This document shows positions 60,528 to 64,000 of a stretch of 64,000 bases of DNA, piece by piece. The notes under the pieces are model-generated. The model saw nothing but the letters and a program-made list of their open reading frames with translations, was not told the DNA's origin and made no database searches. This DNA is from Chloroflexota bacterium (GTDB lineage: Bacteria > Chloroflexota > UBA6077 > JACCZL01). The DNA is taken from positions 62,001 through 126,000 of the forward strand of contig JADLFM010000038.1 of NCBI GenBank assembly GCA_020845495.1, in the 5' to 3' direction. The position numbers and the translations under genes are program-made. Numbering within the stretch: position 1 is the stretch's first letter; every line of letters starts with the position of its first letter.

Positions 60528-62243
60528 ATGGCCGAGACCACGCTCGCACCACCGCGCTCTCTGGCAGTTCCCCGTCGCGTTGGCCGGCTTGCCGAGGTGT
60601 TCACGGGTCTTCTGCTGCTTGCTGGTGCGCTGTGGCTACGCACGCAGAACCTGGACGCCTACGTCGGCTCGTTCGATGAAGGAATCCGCAGCGAGCAACT
60701 GCTGCTGATGTCAGCCGGCTATCGGCCGTTCCGCGACATCTTCTCGTCGCAGGGGCCGCTGCTCCTCGACCTGCTCTATCCGTTCTTCGTGGCCTTCGGG
60801 CAGACGCTCGAGGCCGTGCGCTCCGGCGTCGTCGCCTGCTCGCTCGTTGCGCTGGGCGGGGCCTGGTGGACCGCCCGCGCCATCGGGGGGCCGGCCGCCG
60901 GGCTAGCGGCTATCGTGATTCTTGGGCTGAGCCCGGTCTTCCTCGAAGACTCCCGGCTCGCGCTAGCCGAAGTCCCCACACTTGCCCCGGCCCTGCTGGC
61001 CCTGGGCGCCATTCTGGCCTACTGCGCGACGGGTGCTCGGCGCTGGCTGGTGGTATCGGCCAGTTGCTGTGCACTGGCGCTCCTGATCAAGCCGATGGTC
61101 GTGCACGTCGGAGCTGCGCTGCTGGTACTGCTGGTGGCGTCAGCGCTCGCACGCCGCGAGGACGGCCGCCCGCTCCGCAGCCCCCTCGCCCGCGTGTGGG
61201 AGAGGGGACTGACGGGTGAGGGCGTCCGCACGCGGGAGCGGGGAAGGCTGGACAGGGCACGGCGCGCCGCGTTCGACGTCGTCCTTTACGGTGCCGTTGT
61301 TGCCACGATCTGCGCGATCGTTATCGTGGCGCTCGGGCCGGCGCAGGTCTGGGACAATCTGGGTGCGTACCGGACAGGAGCTGGCCATCAGTCAGGCGTG
61401 GATCTCAGCCCAAACCTGCGGCTCACCGCGAACGTCATGCGCCGCGAGTTACCCGGCTTCTACCTGCTGGCGTTCGTAGGGCTCGTGCTCGGACTGTGGC
61501 GACGACCCGCCCCGACGCTCGCCCTCGCGCTCTGGGGGGCGGCGATTCTCGCCATGTTCGCCGTCTATGGCGACCTCTCGGATAAGCACATCGTCTATCT
61601 GGTGCCCCCGATCGCGCTGCTCGCCGCCATCGGGGTTGGCCTGGGCGTCGATGAGGTTCGCCGGTGGCTGGCGGTCCGATTCAGCGCGCACGTAGCCCGA
61701 ACGGATGTAGCGCTACTGGGTCCAGCGCAGCCGTCAGGGCTGCGGGCCGCACCGGGGAGCGGGGATCGGCAGGCGCCCGTGCCCGCCCTACAGATGCTGG
61801 CCGCCATGCTGGCGGTTGCCGGGTTGTTCGCGTACCTGTGGTTCCTTCCCGATCTGTATCGCGCCCACCGCTACCTGATCCGTGAGGCTCCCCGGGTGGC
61901 CGCCGAGCGGCGAGACCGGCCGACCGAGCGCGAGATCGTGGAGATCATCCGCACGCAGACGCCGCCAGATGGCTGGGTGCTCTCCGACAACCCCGGCGCC
62001 GCCTTCGAGGCTGGCCGGCTGGTGCTCCCGTACCTTGTCGACACGTCTGGCACCCGGGTCGACGCGGGATCGCTGACCTCGCCGCTCGCCCGCGATCAGG
62101 TCGAGCGGTACCGTCCCTCGGTCATCGTCACCTGGCCCCACCGGCTCGGCCGCCTGCGTGAGTTCATCGCGGCCCTGCCAGCACTCGGCTACCGCCTCGA
62201 GCGCAACTACCCGAGCGGCTGGACGGTCTACGTGCGGGAGTGA
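60528..62243 (+). CDS. polytopic GT39-like glycosyltransferase with repeat-derived loop
   Basis: The 571-residue membrane protein has the GT-C fold: an N-terminal helix (VFTGLLLLAGALWLR), an acidic first loop (YVGSFDEGIRSEQLLLMSAG) and about 10 more helices, then an extracytoplasmic C-terminal domain. Residues about 215-245 (RSPLARVWERGLTGEGVRT in outline) are encoded by a palindromic element (61181-61207 and following) and form an Arg-rich cytoplasmic loop that is absent from normal homologues by context. It is on the plus strand, opposite the exported proteins. Sugar and acceptor are unknown. Confidence 0.82.
   Translation: MAETTLAPPRSLAVPRRVGRLAEVFTGLLLLAGALWLRTQNLDAYVGSFDEGIRSEQLLLMSAGYRPFRDIFSSQGPLLLDLLYPFFVAFGQTLEAVRSGVVACSLVALGGAWWTARAIGGPAAGLAAIVILGLSPVFLEDSRLALAEVPTLAPALLALGAILAYCATGARRWLVVSASCCALALLIKPMVVHVGAALLVLLVASALARREDGRPLRSPLARVWERGLTGEGVRTRERGRLDRARRAAFDVVLYGAVVATICAIVIVALGPAQVWDNLGAYRTGAGHQSGVDLSPNLRLTANVMRRELPGFYLLAFVGLVLGLWRRPAPTLALALWGAAILAMFAVYGDLSDKHIVYLVPPIALLAAIGVGLGVDEVRRWLAVRFSAHVARTDVALLGPAQPSGLRAAPGSGDRQAPVPALQMLAAMLAVAGLFAYLWFLPDLYRAHRYLIREAPRVAAERRDRPTEREIVEIIRTQTPPDGWVLSDNPGAAFEAGRLVLPYLVDTSGTRVDAGSLTSPLARDQVERYRPSVIVTWPHRLGRLREFIAALPALGYRLERNYPSGWTVYVRE
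61181..61207. repeat. palindromic element inside the GT39-like gene
   Basis: CCCCTCGCCC and GGGAGAGGGG pair (one mismatch) around a short loop. It matches the core of the 54-bp palindrome at 62326 and is translated in frame. Confidence 0.55.
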
Positions 62244-62325
62244 ACGGCTGGCCTCCGCCCCCAACGCTCCTCAGACGCAGTGGGTCATGCTGCATGTCGT
62301 CGAGCATGGGCGCGGCGCTGGGATG

Positions 62326-62379
62326 CCCCTCACCCCGTACCCCTCTCCCGCGCGCGGGAGAGGGGTACGGGGTGAGGGG
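62326..62379. repeat. 54-bp perfect palindrome downstream of the GT39-like gene
   Basis: Two 27-bp arms without a loop, starting CCCCTCACCCCGTACCCCTC, lie between the convergent genes. It can act as a two-way terminator and looks like the full form of the repeat family. Confidence 0.9.
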
Positions 62380-62497
62380 TTCTCAACCGATTGCAGCGTG
62401 ACCCAGCAGTTACCTGGGGCTCGCCCCAGCTCGTTGCAGGTTCAGCGACGCTTGCGTTGGCGGAGTGCGACGGGAGTGCTGTTGCTTCGGAATCGCC

Positions 62498-63610
62498 TCA
62501 GGTCGTAGCGGCGCCGTGCAACTCGGACACGATATCGACGGCAGCGCCGTTCGTCGTGGGTGAAGAGGCGTGGTGTACCCGCTCGCTCCAGGTCAGGCCG
62601 GCAACGATCGGGTGATGGTCGCTGCGCCCGCTGTCGCCAACGATGGCCGACACGGCTCGGAAGTGCCGCGAATGCCAGACGTAGTCGAGGCGCACCAGCG
62701 GCCAGGGCGACGGGAAGGCGCGCGGGAACACGCCAAGTCGCGGGAACGTCAGGCCGAACCCCCGCCCAACGGCGAGATAGGCGTCCGTCAGGCGGGTCGC
62801 GAGGATCGCATGGTCGGGGCTGCGCTCCGTCATGTTGAAGTCGCCGGTCACGATGGTGGGGCCGCTGGCGGCGTCGAGCAGGGCGATCAGATGCTCGATC
62901 TCCGACCGGCGACGCTCGGCGTTGAACTCGAGTGGCACGCGCAGTTTGCCGAGACCGCACCGGGCAAAACGGACGAACGGAATCTTCAGATGCAGATTGA
63001 TGTAGCGGACCGGTCCAGCCGGCGTCTCGACGGTCGTCTGCTGCCACCAGTGCCCGTACTCGGAGCCACGGAACGCGGTCGAATCGTGGAGCGGGTAGCG
63101 GCTCAGCACGAGCGAGCCCGACGGATCGGGAGAGGCTGAGACGGCGTGGTGGGGGAGCAGATCGGCGAGATGCTCGATGAGGTAGCGCGCCGCGTGGTCG
63201 CCGATCTCTTGCAAGCCCACGAGATCGGGAGTTGCTGCCTCGATCGAGCGCGCCAGATCGTGACCGTCGCGCTGCCAGGCCAGCGTGTTGAACGTCATGA
63301 CGACGAGGTCTGGGCGCTGCACGGGCGGCTGTCCGCGCGTCGGTGCGAAGCGGTGACCCCAGCGCTGCCCGAACAGCGCCGCGATGGCGAGGCCCACGAT
63401 GGTGAGGCTCCGCGATCGGACGGCAAGGCCGGCCACTGCGACGGCCGGGGCTGGCGTGTAGAGCCACGGTGCGAGATCGTCGGCGAACTCAATCCAGCCG
63501 CGCCGTTGGCGAACGACGAGGTGGGAGAGATGGTACGCACCGAGCGCGCCAGACCAGCCGAGCCCGGCCCCCACGATGCACGCGCGGACGGCTCGGCCGA
63601 TCGCGATCAC
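62498..63610 (-). CDS. membrane-anchored endonuclease/exonuclease/phosphatase-family hydrolase
   Basis: The 370-residue protein has two or three N-terminal hydrophobic segments (ACIVGAGLGWSGALGAYHL, PAVAVAGLAV, LTIVGLAIAALFGQ). An EEP domain follows, with VVMTFNTLAW, LVGLQEIGDH (catalytic Glu), NLHLKIPF, TGDFNMTERSP and GRSDHHPIVAGL. All metal and catalytic motifs are present. Members cleave nucleic acids, phospholipids or sugar phosphates. With the membrane segments the active domain may face the cytoplasm or outside. Its start overlaps the stop of the upstream partial gene by 4 bp, so it belongs to that transcript. Confidence 0.85.
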   Translation of the reverse strand: MIAIGRAVRACIVGAGLGWSGALGAYHLSHLVVRQRRGWIEFADDLAPWLYTPAPAVAVAGLAVRSRSLTIVGLAIAALFGQRWGHRFAPTRGQPPVQRPDLVVMTFNTLAWQRDGHDLARSIEAATPDLVGLQEIGDHAARYLIEHLADLLPHHAVSASPDPSGSLVLSRYPLHDSTAFRGSEYGHWWQQTTVETPAGPVRYINLHLKIPFVRFARCGLGKLRVPLEFNAERRRSEIEHLIALLDAASGPTIVTGDFNMTERSPDHAILATRLTDAYLAVGRGFGLTFPRLGVFPRAFPSPWPLVRLDYVWHSRHFRAVSAIVGDSGRSDHHPIVAGLTWSERVHHASSPTTNGAAVDIVSELHGAATT

Positions 63611-64000
63611 CCCGCACTATCCTTCAAGCGTAGTTCGAGGCGGTGCTTCCCTGGCGGCGCCGGCACGGCCAGCACCGCGAAGCTATCCTCGCCCACCACC
63701 TCAGTCTTCAGTTGTACCGGCTTCTGATCGAAGAGCGCCCGATCGACGACGGTGTTCGGCGGAAGCAGCACCCGGACGGCACCGGTCTTCGAGTGGTTGG
63801 TGTCCCACTCGACGGCGACGCGATCGCCGGCGTAGGTGTGCCAGTAATCGAGCCAGCAGCCGGTGGGCGGCTGATAGACGTGGACGCCGCCGCTCTGCGC
63901 CCCGAGCCGAGGGCTCGCCTCCCATCCCGCGGTGTCGAGGTTCACGCCGAAGAGCCCGGTGACGATCGCCTCGGTCATCGTGGCAGCGGCACCGGAGTAG
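63607..64000 (-). CDS. C-terminal part of a probable (alpha/alpha)6 glycosidase, cut by the window edge
   Basis: The frame stays open to the end of the window, so the gene is truncated at its 5' end. The visible 131 residues read SGAAATMTEAIVTGLFGVNLDTAGWE (in part), then GCWLDYWHTYAG and a beta-rich end (GKHRLELRLKDSAG). This is the pattern of the final helix pair and C-terminal beta domain of six-hairpin glycosidases, for example GH65/GH78-like or related enzymes. An ATG at 63978 exists but is unlikely to be the start. The stop overlaps the EEP-family gene (ATGA). Confidence 0.65.
   Translation of the reverse strand, partial: YSGAAATMTEAIVTGLFGVNLDTAGWEASPRLGAQSGGVHVYQPPTGCWLDYWHTYAGDRVAVEWDTNHSKTGAVRVLLPPNTVVDRALFDQKPVQLKTEVVGEDSFAVLAVPAPPGKHRLELRLKDSAG

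Noticed and set aside
1..64000. tRNA, rRNA, IS element or prophage genes
   Set aside because: I scanned the intergenic gaps for T-loop GTTCRA motifs and transposase or integrase motifs and found none; the only integrase-like stretch is the N-terminus of the GreA fusion.

Overview
The window is GC-rich, densely coding bacterial chromosome with few mobile features. I recognise no rRNA, tRNA, IS element, phage or cas gene. The gene content best fits a Chloroflexota-like bacterium (Thermomicrobia or a relative); this is inference. The supporting signs are an 11-gene nuoABCDHIJKLMN operon without nuoEFG, a MurT/GatD pair, a short GlgP with an N-terminal extension, many Ala/Pro-rich low-complexity tails, and G/C-rich palindromic intergenic repeats.

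Layout. 1-5.3 kb: an exported protein, rsmG, an unusual GreA fusion, a small DUF5808-like protein, a Tat-type amidase, a DPM-type glycosyltransferase and a zinc-ribbon protein. 5.6-13.6 kb (minus strand): a KdpDE-like two-component pair, a PASTA/discoidin Ser/Thr kinase, murJ, gatD and murT. 13.8-15.5 kb (plus): a lipoprotein beta-propeller. 15.4-26.2 kb (minus): the nuo operon. 26.5-28.2 kb: mreB and an isolated atpC, followed by about 850 bp of non-coding repeats and hairpins. 29.1-31 kb: a LuxR-type response regulator and its HisKA_3 kinase. 31.2-40.5 kb (minus): a DnaJ-type zinc protein, a YhaN/YhaO-like pair, a NucS-like protein, a WYL regulator and a UvrD helicase containing a DnaQ exonuclease. 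40.7-45.4 kb: a CoA-transferase, a minisatellite, a Zn alcohol dehydrogenase, a P-loop kinase and ddl. 45.5-51 kb (minus): a MurF-alpha/beta-hydrolase fusion, a spermidine-synthase-like gene and typA. 51.5-55.8 kb: glgP and an L,D-transpeptidase, convergent. 55.8-64 kb: a surface/secretion-flavoured region with two paralogous exported proteins, two polytopic GT39-like glycosyltransferases, a 39-residue acidic peptide gene with its own promoter and terminators, another small exported protein, an EEP-family hydrolase and the C-terminal piece of a probable glycosidase cut by the window edge.

Together the window is strongly weighted to cell-wall building and remodelling: amidase, MurJ, MurT/GatD amidation of lipid II, MreB, MurF, Ddl, L,D-transpeptidase, a PASTA kinase beside murJ, and polyprenol-sugar synthesis with membrane glycosyltransferases. 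Respiration (complex I, atpC), DNA repair/processing and glycogen breakdown make up most of the rest. The least familiar items are the GreA, MurF and UvrD multi-domain fusions, the exported paralog pair, the 39-residue peptide gene, the apparent terminator in the typA leader, and palindromic repeats that appear to have entered coding sequences in frame.
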